From contig NZ_AUBE01000006.1 in NCBI RefSeq assembly GCF_000429085.1, positions 248,001 to 312,000 on the forward strand: a stretch of DNA of 64,000 nucleotides, given 5' to 3'. Made by a program: the position numbers and the translations under genes. The DNA comes from Streptomyces flavidovirens DSM 40150 (GTDB lineage Bacteria > Actinomycetota > Actinomycetes > Streptomycetales > Streptomycetaceae). Shown piece after piece: positions 46,900 to 58,125 of this stretch. The stretch's first letter is position 1; every line of letters begins with the position of its first letter. The notes beneath the pieces are model-generated. The model ran no database searches and was not told the origin of the DNA. It saw only the letters and a list, made by a program, of their open reading frames with translations.

Positions 46900-47285
46900 G
46901 CGGCGGCCTCAGCCTTCTGTGCGGCCTCTTGTGCGGCCTTCTGTGCCAGGGCGGAAGCCGCTGCTTCGTCGGCGGCCGGGCCTTCGGCGGTGTCGCGGAG
47001 TCTGTCGATGTCCGAGGTGCCGCGGTTGCGGTAGACCATCAGGACGATCGACAGGCCGATGCCGATCTCCGCCGCGGCGATGGCGATGGTGAACAGGGTG
47101 AGTGCCTGGCCGGTGTGGAGGGTGTCGCGCAGCCAGACGTCGAAGGCGACCAGGTTGAGGTTGACGGCGTTGAGCATCAGCTCGACGGACATCAGGACCA
47201 GGATCGCGTTGCGGCGCGCGAGCACTCCGTACAGACCGGTGCAGAAGAGGAGGGCTGCGAGCACGGCGGGATAGGCGAGGTGCAT
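46896..47285 (-). CDS. nuoK: Complex I-like subunit K
   Basis: 129 residues, ATG overlapping the nuoJ stop (ATGA). Three membrane helices with conserved glutamates ([26 protein letters not shown]). The last 35 residues form a soluble Ala/Glu-rich tail ([21 protein letters not shown]) longer than standard NuoK of about 100 residues. Confidence 0.93.
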   Translation of the reverse strand: MHLAYPAVLAALLFCTGLYGVLARRNAILVLMSVELMLNAVNLNLVAFDVWLRDTLHTGQALTLFTIAIAAAEIGIGLSIVLMVYRNRGTSDIDRLRDTAEGPAADEAAASALAQKAAQEAAQKAEAAA

Positions 47286-47845
47286 CAGCGCTGCTCCTTG
47301 TCGCTGTCGCTCTTGCGGGAGAGGACGATCGCGCCGACGAGGGCGGCGAGCAGCAGGACCGAGAGCGCCTCGAAGGGCAGCACCCAGTGCTGGAAGAGGA
47401 TCTCGCCGGTCGCCCTCGTCGAGCCCTGGGACGGTCCCTCCAGGTCGATCCACTGGGTGCGGAACGCGTCCACGACCACCCAGACGAGTGCGGCGGCCGC
47501 GGCGACGGCGACCACGAGTGCGGCCCAGCGGTTGCCGGAGTCGGCGTCCGGGGAGCGGCCGATGGGGGCCTTGGTGAGCATCAGCCCGAAAAGGAGGAGG
47601 ACGACCACGGAACCGACGTAGATCAGGACCTGTACCCAGGCGACGAACTCGGCCGTCAGCAGGAGGTACTCGACGGCGAGACCGCCGAGTGCCACGACCA
47701 GCCAGAGGGCGGCGTGCACGAGCTGCTTGGTGGTGACGGTGACGACGGCCGCGCCGAGGGTGACGATGCCGACGAGAAGGAAGGCGATCTCGACGCCGGT
47801 CGGGGAGAGGAAGCCCTGCTCGGCGGCTGCGGCGAGGTGGCTCAT
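47285..47845 (-). CDS. nuoJ: Complex I-like subunit J
   Basis: 186 residues, ATG overlapping the nuoI stop (ATGA). Five hydrophobic segments; the family motif [21 protein letters not shown] (helix TM3 with its pi-bulge region) is clear. Couples the quinone end to the pumps in complex I. Confidence 0.93.
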   Translation of the reverse strand: MSHLAAAAEQGFLSPTGVEIAFLLVGIVTLGAAVVTVTTKQLVHAALWLVVALGGLAVEYLLLTAEFVAWVQVLIYVGSVVVLLLFGLMLTKAPIGRSPDADSGNRWAALVVAVAAAAALVWVVVDAFRTQWIDLEGPSQGSTRATGEILFQHWVLPFEALSVLLLAALVGAIVLSRKSDSDKEQR

Positions 47846-48438
47846 TCGGTGGGCCCCTCGTCTTCCTGCTGGGCGGGCTGTTGCTGGGCGGCCTGTTCCT
47901 GGGCGGCCTGTTCCTGGGCGGCTGCGAGCTTGTCGGCGGCCTTGCGGGCAGCCGCGATCTCCTTGGGCTCCTCGGCGCCCGGGTCCAGGGCGGGCGGCTC
48001 GGGCACCGTCCACATCCACTCGCGGAGCTTGTCCCGCTCGTGGGTGAGTTCGTGGATGTCGGTCTCGGCGTACTCGAACTCCGGGGACCAGAAGAGCGCG
48101 TCGAAAGGACAGACCTCGATGCAGATACCGCAGTACATGCAGAGCGAGAAGTCGATCGCGAAGCGGTCGAGGACGTTTCGGCTGCGCTCGCGGCCGCCGG
48201 GGACGGCGGCCGGGACCGTCTCCTTGTGCGAGTCGATGTAGATGCACCAGTCGGGGCACTCGCGGGCGCAGAGCATGCAGACCGTGCAGTTCTCCTCGAA
48301 CAGGCCGATCACACCGCGCGAGCGGGGCGGGAGTTCGGGCTGGGTGTCCGGATACTGCGCGGTGACGTGCTTCTTCGTCATCGTGCGGAGTGTGACGGCC
48401 AGGCCCTTGGCGAGGCCTGCGCCTGGGATCGGAGGCAT
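47842..48438 (-). CDS. nuoI: Complex I-like 8Fe-8S ferredoxin subunit I
   Basis: 198 residues. Two 4Fe-4S motifs: Cys51, 54, 57, 61 ([12 protein letters not shown]) and Cys100, 103, 106, 110 ([12 protein letters not shown]). N-terminal [18 protein letters not shown] is the family entry segment. The C-terminus is an Ala/Gln-rich tail of about 40 residues. In the absence of NuoEFG this subunit is the likely electron entry point. Confidence 0.95.
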   Translation of the reverse strand: MPPIPGAGLAKGLAVTLRTMTKKHVTAQYPDTQPELPPRSRGVIGLFEENCTVCMLCARECPDWCIYIDSHKETVPAAVPGGRERSRNVLDRFAIDFSLCMYCGICIEVCPFDALFWSPEFEYAETDIHELTHERDKLREWMWTVPEPPALDPGAEEPKEIAAARKAADKLAAAQEQAAQEQAAQQQPAQQEDEGPTE

Positions 48439-49406
48439 TACTGGATCGCCACCTTCACGATGCCGGTGAGCGCGATCTGCGCGAGAGCGAGCAGGATGAG
48501 TACGGTCCAGGCGAGCTTCTGGAGCTGGTCCTCGCGAAGGCGCGGGTAGGTCACGCGCAGCCAGATGACGCCGAACGCGAGGATCGCGGTCTTGAGGAGC
48601 GTCCAGACCCAGCCGAGGCCGTCCGCGCCCCAGGGGCCGTGCCAGCCGCCGAGGAACAGGACGGTGGTCAGACCGCACAGGACGACGATTCCGGCGTACT
48701 CCGCGAGCAGGAACAGCGCGAAGCGCAGGCCCGTGTACTCGGTGTACGCGCCGAAGATGATCTCGGAGTCGGCGACCGGCATGTCGAAGGGCGGTCGCTG
48801 GAGTTCCGCGAGGCCGGCGACGAAGAAGACGATGGCGCCGACGATCTGCCACGGCAGCCACCACCACTCGAAGGCGTTCAGGATGCCGGGGAGCGATACG
48901 GTGCCGGCCGCCATCGCCACGGAGGCGGCGGCGAGCAGCATCGGCAGTTCGTACGCGAGCAACTGGGCGGCGGTGCGCAGGCCGCCGAGGAGGGAGAACT
49001 TGTTGGCCGAGGCCCAGCCCGCCATGAGCGAGCCGAGCACTCCGACGCCCATGACAGCGAGCACGAAGAAGATGCCCGCGTCGATGACCTGGCCGACCGC
49101 GCCCTCGCTCGGGCCGATCGGGATCGCGACGAGCACGAGGAGGTACGGGAGGAGCGCGACGGCGGGCGCGAGCTGGAAGATACGGCGGTCGGCGTTGGCC
49201 GGGACGATGTCTTCCTTCTGCGCGAACTTCACGCCGTCGGCGACGAGCTGAGCCCAGCCGTGGAAACCGCCCGCGTACATGGGGCCGAGGCGGCCCTGCA
49301 TGTGGGCCATCACCTTGTGCTCGGTCTGCCCCACGACGAGCGGCAGGACCATGAACACGGCGAAGACGATGACCAGGCGGAAGGCGACATCGAGTACGTC
49401 GTTCAC
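48438..49406 (-). CDS. nuoH: Complex I-like subunit H
   Basis: 322 residues from GTG 49406, overlapping nuoC (GTGA); stop overlaps nuoI (TAATG). Eight or so membrane helices. [25 protein letters not shown] and the quinone-loop [14 protein letters not shown] are visible. Standard complex I reads PFDLPEAE at that loop, so one conserved glutamate is Val and another Asp here. Confidence 0.95.
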   Translation of the reverse strand: MNDVLDVAFRLVIVFAVFMVLPLVVGQTEHKVMAHMQGRLGPMYAGGFHGWAQLVADGVKFAQKEDIVPANADRRIFQLAPAVALLPYLLVLVAIPIGPSEGAVGQVIDAGIFFVLAVMGVGVLGSLMAGWASANKFSLLGGLRTAAQLLAYELPMLLAAASVAMAAGTVSLPGILNAFEWWWLPWQIVGAIVFFVAGLAELQRPPFDMPVADSEIIFGAYTEYTGLRFALFLLAEYAGIVVLCGLTTVLFLGGWHGPWGADGLGWVWTLLKTAILAFGVIWLRVTYPRLREDQLQKLAWTVLILLALAQIALTGIVKVAIQ

Positions 49407-51055
49407 GCGTTGTCGCTCCCTCGGTCCGGGTCTGGGGTGGCGGCGGCCGCGCCCTCGCCGTCGGCGGAGCGGTTGGCGGAGCGGTTGGCGGAGCCGTTGG
49501 CGTCCTGGCCGGGCTCCCGGTCGGCGTCGGCCTGACCGGCTTCCCGGCCGGCGGCCTGCTTGCCGGGCACCTCGCGGGGCTCCTTCGCGGCGCCCGCGTC
49601 GCCGCCCAGGGCTTCTTCGGCGGCCGCGTCGGCGGCTTGGGCCGCGTCGGCCTCGGTGTCGGCGGACGCGCCCGTTTTGGTGGCGGCTTCCGCGTCCGGC
49701 CGCGTCTGTGGCTCCGGCCGGGTCGTCGGCTCGGGATGGGTCGCCGGTTCGGGCCGCGTCTGCGGACCGGTCTCCGTTTGCGGCGCGCCCTCGTCCTCGT
49801 CCTGGAAGGCGGGGCGCGGGTGGTGCCAGGGCGCGTCCGCGCTGCGCGCGGGCGCCGCCGGTGCGGGCCGTGCCGCCGGTGCGCCGACCCCGCCCTCGGC
49901 GGACCCCGCAGCCGGCGGGGTCGTGGCTTCCGGCTCCGGGGAAGGCTGCGTCGCCGGAGCCGCGCCTGCGGTCGAGGCGCCTGTGGTCGAGGCGTCCGAG
50001 GCCTGGCTCGCCGAGCCGTCGGTCGCGCCGCGCGTGCGGCGCGGCGCGACCGGGGTCGTCGCGTCGGTCGCGGGCGTCGCGGCTTCCGCCGCCTCGCTTA
50101 CCGAGCCCTCGCTCGGCTCCCGGCCCGGCGCGGCCGGGGTCGCAGCCTCGCTGGTGGGTGTCGCAGCCTCCGCTGCCTGGGTTACCGAGCCCTCCGTCGA
50201 GCTGCGGACCCGACGCGGCGACGCCGGGGGCGCAGCCTCCGGGGAAGTCGTCGCCGCCTCCGCCGCCTGGCTCGCCGAGCCCTCGGTCACGCTGCGGGCG
50301 CGGCGCGGGGGGCGGGCGGTGGTGGCTTCGGGGGACGGCGTCGTCGTCTCCGCCGCCTGGGTTGCCGGGCCTTCGGTCACGCTGCGGGCGCGGCGTGGCG
50401 GGCGGTCGGCTGCTGTGCCGGCCGCGCGGGGGGTGCGGGCGGGGCGGGCCGGAGCCGGTGGGAGCTGGCCCTTCAGGGGGCCCCACTCGTTCGGGTCCGG
50501 TACGCCGGGCGGCAGCATCTGGCGGCGCTTGGGGCCGCCGTGGTCCGACTCCCCCGGCTCCTTCGCGCCCGGCCACGCCTTGGCGACCCGCGCCGCCAGG
50601 ACGAAGTCCTTGCGCAGCGGGTGGCCTTCGAAGCCCTCGGGCAGGAGGAGCGGCGCCAGGTGCGGGTGGCCCGTGAAGTCGACGCCGAACATCTCGTGTG
50701 TCTCACGCTCGTGCCACTGCGCGCCCGCGTAGATCTCGACGGCGGAGGGAACGGCGGGCGCCGAGTGCGGGACGGTCGTACGGAGCAGGAGGCGTCGTAC
50801 CGTACGGCCTTCGAGGGCGACGACGTGGGCGCAGACGCGGAAGCCCGTGCCCGGCTCGTCGACCGCGCTCAGCCAGTCGAAGTAGGTGCAGCCCAGCTTG
50901 TCGCGAGCGATTTCGAGCGCCGCGATCCAGGAGCCGACCGGGACGTCGACAGTGAGCAGGTCGTAGCCGCGCTCGGCGGTCGCTTCCTCGCCGAAGATCT
51001 CGGTGACGGCGTCGGGCAGGCGGTCGTACGCCGTCGTGTTGGTCGCCTCGCTCAC
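49403..51055 (-). CDS. nuoC: Complex I-like subunit C with long disordered, repetitive C-terminal extension
   Basis: 550 residues, against about 200-250 for ordinary NuoC. Residues 1-160 are a normal 30-kDa subunit ([44 protein letters not shown]). Residues 160-205 form a linker ([20 protein letters not shown]). The remaining 340 are Ala/Pro/Thr/Glu-rich and low complexity, with five tandem repeats of about 30 residues (219-363). In ordinary nuo operons nuoD-E-F-G lie between nuoC and nuoH; all four are missing. The start GTG overlaps the nuoB stop. No frameshift is evident and codon bias stays high to the end. Confidence 0.9.
   Translation of the reverse strand: MSEATNTTAYDRLPDAVTEIFGEEATAERGYDLLTVDVPVGSWIAALEIARDKLGCTYFDWLSAVDEPGTGFRVCAHVVALEGRTVRRLLLRTTVPHSAPAVPSAVEIYAGAQWHERETHEMFGVDFTGHPHLAPLLLPEGFEGHPLRKDFVLAARVAKAWPGAKEPGESDHGGPKRRQMLPPGVPDPNEWGPLKGQLPPAPARPARTPRAAGTAADRPPRRARSVTEGPATQAAETTTPSPEATTARPPRRARSVTEGSASQAAEAATTSPEAAPPASPRRVRSSTEGSVTQAAEAATPTSEAATPAAPGREPSEGSVSEAAEAATPATDATTPVAPRRTRGATDGSASQASDASTTGASTAGAAPATQPSPEPEATTPPAAGSAEGGVGAPAARPAPAAPARSADAPWHHPRPAFQDEDEGAPQTETGPQTRPEPATHPEPTTRPEPQTRPDAEAATKTGASADTEADAAQAADAAAEEALGGDAGAAKEPREVPGKQAAGREAGQADADREPGQDANGSANRSANRSADGEGAAAATPDPDRGSDNA
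49967..50401 (-). repeat. Five in-frame ~90-bp tandem repeats in nuoC
   Basis: Units encode [11 protein letters not shown] followed by a QAAE-centred stretch and a Thr/Pro-rich spacer. The first three are 30 residues each (219-248, 249-278, 279-308); the last two are 28 and about 27 and more diverged. Frame-preserving period and divergence gradient suggest expansion by slippage or unequal crossing-over. Confidence 0.85.
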
Positions 51056-51672
51056 TTCGCGGCCTCCCCCGGTGCCGGCGGCGGCGGGACGAGGCCGCTG
51101 CGCAGGGCTGCCGTGGAGGGCCGGCCGTGGCCGTAACGCTCGCTCAGGGACTCGCGGGCGATCTTCTCCTGGAGCTTGAGGATGCCTTGGAGCAGAGCCT
51201 CGGGGCGAGGCGGGCAGCCCGGTACGTACACGTCGACCGGGATGATCTGGTCGACGCCCTTCGTGACGGAGTACGAGTCCCAGTAGGGCCCGCCGCAGTT
51301 GGAGCAGGCGCCGAAGGAGATGACGTACTTCGGCTCGGGCATCTGCTCGTACAGCCGCTTGACGGCCGGGGCCATCTTGTCCGTGACCGTGCCGGAGACG
51401 ACCATCAGGTCGGCCTGGCGCGGTCCCGGCGCGAAGGGGATCACGCCGAGCCGGATGAAGTCGTGGCGCGCCATCGACGCGGCGATGAACTCGATCGCGC
51501 AGCAGGCGAGACCGAAGTTGAAGACCCACAGGCTGTAGCGGCGGCCCCAGTTCAGGACCACCTTCATGGGCTCGGGGGCTAGGCGCGCGAGCGCTCCCAG
51601 GCGCTTCGGACCGGAGAGCGGCGGCAGCGTCGGCTCGGGGAGATCGACAGGGGTCACGCGGGTCACGTCCAT
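51052..51672 (-). CDS. nuoB: Complex I-like subunit B
   Basis: 206 residues from ATG 51672 (GTG 51666, overlapping the nuoA stop as GTGA, is an alternative). Cluster N2 ligands Cys57-Cys58 (GLACCAIEF), Cys123 (GACSNCGG) and Cys153 ([10 protein letters not shown]) are all kept. Normally it pairs with NuoD at the quinone site; here NuoD is not encoded alongside. Confidence 0.94.
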   Translation of the reverse strand: MDVTRVTPVDLPEPTLPPLSGPKRLGALARLAPEPMKVVLNWGRRYSLWVFNFGLACCAIEFIAASMARHDFIRLGVIPFAPGPRQADLMVVSGTVTDKMAPAVKRLYEQMPEPKYVISFGACSNCGGPYWDSYSVTKGVDQIIPVDVYVPGCPPRPEALLQGILKLQEKIARESLSERYGHGRPSTAALRSGLVPPPPAPGEAAK

Positions 51673-52058
51673 TCGAGGACGCCCTTCTTCCATGCGTACA
51701 GCAGTCCCACGGCCAGGAAGCCGAGGAAGATGAACATCTCGACCAGCGTCGTCGCACCGTATTCGGGCGCGGCGAAGACCGTCGCCCAGGGGAAGAGGAA
51801 GATCGAGTCGACGGCGAAGATCACGTACAGGAAGGCGTAGACGTAGTAGCGGACCTGTGTGTGCGCCCAGCCCTCTCCGACCGGGTCCACGCCGCATTCG
51901 TACGTCAGCAGCTTCTCCGGCGTCGGCACGACGGGGCGCAGCAGGCGCCCGGCGCCGAAGGCCACGGCGACGAAGAGGACGCCGATGACTGCGAGCAGTC
52001 CGACGACCGAGTAACTCTGGAAGTACCCGTCCGCGAGAACAACCGTCGGTTCCGGCAC
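51663..52058 (-). CDS. nuoA: Complex I-like subunit A
   Basis: 131 residues from GTG 52058. Three membrane helices and the conserved cysteine loop [17 protein letters not shown]. First gene of the operon; divergent from the sensor kinase gene. Confidence 0.94.
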   Translation of the reverse strand: MPEPTVVLADGYFQSYSVVGLLAVIGVLFVAVAFGAGRLLRPVVPTPEKLLTYECGVDPVGEGWAHTQVRYYVYAFLYVIFAVDSIFLFPWATVFAAPEYGATTLVEMFIFLGFLAVGLLYAWKKGVLEWT

Positions 52059-52116
52059 GTCCGCCCCTCTCGCTCCCTGGCCTCGTTCGCCTCGTCCGGC
52101 GATCTGTACGCACGGG

Positions 52117-52144
52117 AGTCTAGGCCCTGGTAAAGGCCGGGTAA
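52117..52144 (-). promoter_or_regulatory. Candidate promoter of the nuo operon
   Basis: Minus strand: TTACCC (52139-52144), 16 bases, TAGACT (52117-52122), giving a leader of about 50 bases before nuoA. The rest of the 409-base nuoA-kinase gap shows no gene or clear operator; open frames there lack family similarity. Confidence 0.4.
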
Positions 52145-52467
52145 GCAGCCGTCTCACACAGGGGTGGAGTTGTCCCTGCTTCCGCGCTCCCAGGCACCCC
52201 ATGGCTTCCGTGGTCGGCGCCCGGCAGGCTGAGCACCATGACCGCCACCGGCAGCGACCACCTCCCAGATTACGACCGGTCAGAGCGGCCCGGGCGGGCG
52301 GCCATGGTGACAGCGACGGCGACGGTCGAGCGCCGAGCAGGGGTGGGGAAAACCCCCGGTCGGAAACGGTGACCGGCCTCATGGTTCCGGCTCTGTACGT
52401 CCCAGCATTCTTGAGTCACACACGGCAACGCTCACCAGAACCACCAGAGCAGAAACGGACGGCAGCG

Positions 52468-53814
52468 ATGGCCACGGAGTACGCACGGCAGACCGGGGAC
52501 CAGTGGGCGCCCGATGACCGGCCCCGCAGGAGGCACGTCCTTCCTCCGGCGCTGCGCGCGCCGGTCGAGGCCCGGACCTGGCGCGAGTTCGGCTACCTGA
52601 TGCTCGGCCTGCCGGTCAGCGTGCTGTTCTTCGTCTTCGCGGTCACCATGACGTCGCTGGGCATGGGCCTGCTGATCACCTTCCTGGGCGTACCGGTACT
52701 GGCGGCGTGCCTGGCCGGCTGCCGCGGTTTCGGGGCGGTGGAGCGGGCCCGCGCCAGGGGGATGCTGAAGCTGGACGTGGCGGACCCGGCGCCGGTGCGC
52801 GCGAAACCGGATGGCGGGCCGATGTCCTGGATGCTCGCGATGCTCAGGAGCGGGACGTCCTGGCGTCATCTGCTGTACGCCGTGCTGCATCTGCCCTGGG
52901 CGGTGTTCGCCTTCTCGGTGTCGCTGGTCCTGTGGTCGTACGGCTGGGCCATGCTCACGTACCCGCTGTGGCAGTGGGTCTTCCCCGTCTACGCCGGTGT
53001 GGACGGTATCCAGCTATACGGCGACGGCACGCACCACATCTACCTCGACGAGGCCGGTGAACTGGCCGTGACCAGCGCGTTCGGCCTGCTCCTCACCCTC
53101 GCCACCCCCTGGGTCGTACGCGGCCTGGTGACCGTGGACCGGGTGCTGGTGACCGGGCTCCTCGGCCCGTCCAGGCTCGCCACCCGCGTCTCGGAGCTGG
53201 AGTCGGACCGGGGCGTCGTCGTCGACACCGCGGCCGCCGACCTGCGGCGCATCGAGCGCGATCTGCACGACGGGGCGCAGGCCCGGCTCGTCGCTCTCGC
53301 GATGGACCTGGGGCTGGCCAAGGAGAAGCTGGCGCACGACCCACAAGCCGCGGCACGCATGGTGGACGAGGCGCACGGCGAGGTGAAGATCGCGCTTCAG
53401 GAGCTGCGGGACCTGGCCCGCGGCATCCACCCGGCCGTCCTGACCGACCGCGGTCTGGACGCGGCGCTCTCGGCGGTGGCCTCCCGGTGCACGGTGCCGG
53501 TGCGGGTCGAGGTGGACCTTCCGGCGCGGCCGGCCCCGGCCATCGAGGGCATCGCGTACTTCACCGTCTCCGAGCTCCTCCAGAACGTCAGCAAGCACGC
53601 ACGGGCGTCGCGGGCCACGGTCGACGTGTGGCAGACGGCGGACCGGCTGATGCTCCAGGTGGGCGACGACGGGCAGGGCGGCGCGGACCCAACGGCCGGT
53701 TCGGGGCTCGCGGGGCTCGCGGAGCGGCTGGACGCCGTCGATGGAGTCCTGGTCGTCGACTCGCCGGCGGGCGGGCCGACCACGGTCACGGCCGAGCTGC
53801 CCTGGCGGGGCTGA
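52468..53814 (+). CDS. Two-component sensor histidine kinase with PSDR-type membrane sensor
   Basis: 448 residues starting MATEYARQTGDQWAPDDR. Four or so membrane helices form a putative-sensor domain (EFGYLMLGLPVSVLFFVFAV to ATPWVVRGLVTVDRVL). Then a HisKA_3 domain with phospho-acceptor His267 in ERDLHDGAQARLVAL and a HATPase domain (ELLQNVSKHA, GLAGLAERLDAV). No strong ribosome site; the start is the ATG closest to the family boundary. Partner is the next gene. Confidence 0.88.
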   Translation: MATEYARQTGDQWAPDDRPRRRHVLPPALRAPVEARTWREFGYLMLGLPVSVLFFVFAVTMTSLGMGLLITFLGVPVLAACLAGCRGFGAVERARARGMLKLDVADPAPVRAKPDGGPMSWMLAMLRSGTSWRHLLYAVLHLPWAVFAFSVSLVLWSYGWAMLTYPLWQWVFPVYAGVDGIQLYGDGTHHIYLDEAGELAVTSAFGLLLTLATPWVVRGLVTVDRVLVTGLLGPSRLATRVSELESDRGVVVDTAAADLRRIERDLHDGAQARLVALAMDLGLAKEKLAHDPQAAARMVDEAHGEVKIALQELRDLARGIHPAVLTDRGLDAALSAVASRCTVPVRVEVDLPARPAPAIEGIAYFTVSELLQNVSKHARASRATVDVWQTADRLMLQVGDDGQGGADPTAGSGLAGLAERLDAVDGVLVVDSPAGGPTTVTAELPWRG

Positions 53815-53997
53815 CCGGCGCTGCCCACCGCCCGCTCCCCCGGCCGCCCTCCCGCCCGCCTCGCCGCCCGCTCCCCTGCCCACCTGGCCGCCTGGCCGCC
53901 CGCCCGCTCCAGAGTCGTACGCCACTATTCCCAGCACCTGGGCCCGCGCCGGTCCGGATGCTGGGATGCTGGGGTTCGACGTGTGAGGAGCAGTCAA

Positions 53998-54690
53998 TTG
54001 CTGGGGGGCTACAGGGCCGTGAAGGACAGAGTGCGGGTCGTCATCGCCGAGGATTCAGTGCTGCTTCGGGAGGGCCTGACCCGGCTGCTGACCGATCTCG
54101 GACACGATGTCGTCGCGGGCGTCGGGGACGCGGAAGCGCTGATCAAGACGGTGGATGAGCTGGCGTCGCAGGGTGAGCTGCCGGATGTGGTGGTGGCCGA
54201 CGTACGGATGCCGCCGACGCACACCGACGAGGGCGTGCGGGCGGCGGTGCGGCTGCGCAAGGACTACCCGGACATCGGGGTCCTGGTGCTCTCGCAGTAC
54301 GTCGAGGAGCGGTACGCGACGGAACTGCTGGCCGGGTCGAGCCGGGGCGTGGGCTATCTGCTCAAGGACCGGGTGGCCGAAGTGCGTGAGTTCGTGGACG
54401 CCGTCGTACGGGTGGCCGGGGGCGGGACCGCGCTCGACCCCGAGGTCGTGGCGCAGTTGCTGGGCCGCAGCCGCAAGCAGGACGTGCTGGCGGGGCTGAC
54501 GCCCCGCGAGCGGGAGGTCCTGGGCCTCATGGCCGAGGGCCGCACGAACTCGGCGGTCGCCAGGCAATTGGTGGTGAGTGACGGAGCCGTCGAGAAGCAC
54601 GTCAGCAACATCTTCCTTAAGCTCGGACTCTCGCCCAGCGACGGTGACCACCGCCGGGTGCTGGCGGTGTTGACGTACCTGAACACCTAG
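53998..54690 (+). CDS. LuxR/NarL-type response regulator
   Basis: 230 residues from TTG 53998, chosen because GAGGAG stands seven bases upstream; GTG at 53983 or 54019 are alternatives. Receiver domain with phospho-Asp68 (VVADVRMPP) and Lys in LLKDRV; LuxR helix-turn-helix [23 protein letters not shown]. Lies between the divergent nuo operon and korAB, so either or both may be its targets. Confidence 0.88.
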   Translation: MLGGYRAVKDRVRVVIAEDSVLLREGLTRLLTDLGHDVVAGVGDAEALIKTVDELASQGELPDVVVADVRMPPTHTDEGVRAAVRLRKDYPDIGVLVLSQYVEERYATELLAGSSRGVGYLLKDRVAEVREFVDAVVRVAGGGTALDPEVVAQLLGRSRKQDVLAGLTPREREVLGLMAEGRTNSAVARQLVVSDGAVEKHVSNIFLKLGLSPSDGDHRRVLAVLTYLNT

Positions 54691-54928
54691 GGACCGGGCA
54701 GGTGATCCGGCCGGGGGTCCTAGAACCAAAGGACGAGTACGGAGCGTCTTCGAGCAGAGCGCCGGGGGGCGGGCAAAATATGGCAAAACAGGGCAGTAGA
54801 GCGTCTCAAAATGGGGCCCAGCATGTGATAACCCCAGGGAAGGGCACCCTTACCGACGTAGGGTGGGCCCTGGGGCCACCGGCCGGCCGGCGGGCCCCGA
54901 GCAGCCGCCTCGAGGGAGGTCCAGTTCA

Positions 54929-56888
54929 GTGACCAGCCAGGTCAGTAGCCCGGCCGAGAAGGCCGACGGAGCCGATGGTGCCGACGGAGCGAATGACACC
55001 GTCGTCGGGGAACAGCGCAGCACGGCGGGCCAAAAGCCCTCCGAAAAAGAGATCCGCCGCCTCGATCGGGTGATCATCCGTTTCGCGGGCGACTCCGGTG
55101 ACGGCATGCAGCTCACGGGCGACCGCTTCACCTCGGAGACGGCGACCTTCGGAAACGATCTGTCGACGCTGCCGAACTTCCCGGCCGAGATCCGGGCGCC
55201 CGCCGGCACGCTGCCGGGCGTATCCAGCTTCCAGCTCCACTTCGCCGACCACGACATCCTGACGCCCGGTGACGCACCGAACGTCCTGGTGGCCATGAAC
55301 CCGGCCGCGCTGAAGGCGAACATCACGGACCTGCCGCGCGGCGCGGAAATCATCGTCAACACCGACGAGTTCACCAAGCGCCCGATGGCCAAGGTCGGCT
55401 ACGACACCTCTCCGCTGGAGGACGGCTCACTGGACGCGTACAACGTCCACCCGGTGCCGCTGACCACGATGACGATCGAGGCGCTCAAGGACTTCGGCCT
55501 GTCCCGGAAGGAGGCCGAGCGGAGCAAGAACATGTTCGCGCTCGGGCTGCTGTCGTGGATGTACCACCGGCCGACCGAGGGCACCGAAAGGTTCCTGCGG
55601 ACGAAGTTCGCCAAGAAGCCCCGGATCGCGGAGGCGAACGTCGCGGCGTTCCGGGCCGGCTGGAACTTCGGCGAGACCACCGAGGACTTCGCGGTCTCCT
55701 ACGAGGTCGCCCCGGCGACCCGGGCGTTCCCTCCGGGTACGTACCGCAACATCTCCGGGAACCTGGCTCTGTCGTACGGGCTGATCGCCGCGAGCCAGCA
55801 GGCGGACCTGCCGCTCTACCTGGGCTCGTACCCGATCACTCCGGCCTCCGACATCCTGCACGAGCTCAGCAAGCACAAGAACTTCGGCGTGCGGACCTTC
55901 CAGGCCGAGGACGAGATCGCGGCCATCGGCGCGGCGCTCGGCGCGGCGTTCGGCGGGCAGCTTGCCGTCACCACCACCTCGGGCCCCGGTGTGGCGCTGA
56001 AGTCGGAGACCATCGGGCTGGCGGTGTCGCTGGAGCTGCCGCTCCTGGTGGTCGCCATCCAGCGCGGCGGGCCCTCGACGGGCCTGCCGACCAAGACGGA
56101 GCAGGCCGACCTGCTCCAGGCGATGTACGGGCGCAACGGCGAGGCCCCGGTGCCGATCGTGGCGCCGAGGACCCCCGCCGACTGCTTCGACGCGGCCATG
56201 GACGCGGCGCGCATCGCGCTGACGTACCGGACGCCGGTGTTCCTGCTCTCCGACGGTTACCTGGCCAACGGCAGCGAGCCGTGGCGGATCCCCGAAATCG
56301 ACGAGCTCCCGGACCTGCGCGTGCAGTTCGCGACCGGCCCGAACCACGAGCTCGCCGACGGCACCGAGGTCTTCTGGCCGTACAAGCGCGACCCGCAGAC
56401 GCTGGCGCGTCCGTGGGCGGTGCCCGGCACGCCGGGTCTGGAACACCGCATCGGCGGCATCGAGAAGCAGGACGGCACGGGCAACATCTCGTACGACCCG
56501 GCCAACCACGACTTCATGGTCCGCACCCGTCAGGCCAAGGTCGACGGCATCGAGGTCCCGGACGTTGAGGTCGACGACCCGGACCGCGCCAGGACGCTGG
56601 TGCTGGGGTGGGGCTCGACGTACGGCCCGATCGCGGCCGCCGTACGCCGGCTCCGCGCGGCCGGGACACCCATCGCGCAGGCCCACCTGCGCCACCTCAA
56701 CCCGTTCCCCCGGAATCTGGGCGAGATTCTGGGGCGTTACGAGAAGGTGGTCGTGCCCGAGATGAACCTCGGACAGCTGGCCACCCTGCTCAGGGCCAAG
56801 TATCTGGTCGACGCCCACTCGTACAACCAGGTCAACGGAATGCCGTTCAAGGCCGAGCAGCTCGCCACGGCTCTCAAGGAGGCCACCC

Positions 56889-56896
<8 letters not shown>
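54929..56896 (+). CDS. korA: 2-oxoacid:ferredoxin oxidoreductase, fused gamma-alpha subunit
   Basis: 655 residues from GTG 54929 with GGAGG eight bases upstream. Residues 1-60 are a flexible Ala/Asp-rich lead, then the gamma domain (VIIRFAGDSGDGMQLTGDRF) fused to the alpha domain (YPITPASDILHELSK, EDEIAAIGAALGAAFGG, TTTSGPGVALKSE). Probably oxidises 2-oxoglutarate to succinyl-CoA with ferredoxin as acceptor, replacing or backing up NAD-linked dehydrogenase. Upstream 54691-54928 holds a GGCAAAA direct repeat (from about 54772) but no clear promoter. Confidence 0.92.
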
Positions 56897-57938
<1,042 letters not shown>

Positions 57939-57949
57939 GCCTTTCCGGT

Positions 57950-57995
57950 ACGTGAGAGGGGCGCCCGGTCATCGGACCGGGCGCCCCTCTCACGT
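57950..57995 (+). terminator. Perfect 21-bp terminator after korAB
   Basis: Arms 57950-57970 and 57975-57995, fully complementary, with an ATCG tetraloop, 11 bases past the korB stop. It isolates korAB from the RarD-like gene. Confidence 0.9.
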
Positions 57996-58125
57996 CCGCA
58001 CCACCGGGCCGTCGTGAATGCCATGACCGTCATTGCTGTCATGACCGTCCTGCAAGACGGACATGACAAGCGAGCGGGATCGGCGTTACCTTCAGCGGAT
58101 TGGTGTGCGCGCGTCGGGAGGGCCT

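Noticed and set aside
43261..47034. A 1257-codon plus-strand frame opposite nuoL-nuoN
   Set aside because: Glu/Gly/Arg-rich antisense shadow of membrane-protein codons; the minus-strand genes have clear complex I motifs.
49967..50401. Regular repeats that could be mistaken for a CRISPR array
   Set aside because: The period is about 90 bp, repeats are diverged, in frame within nuoC, and there are no unique spacers of constant size or cas genes.
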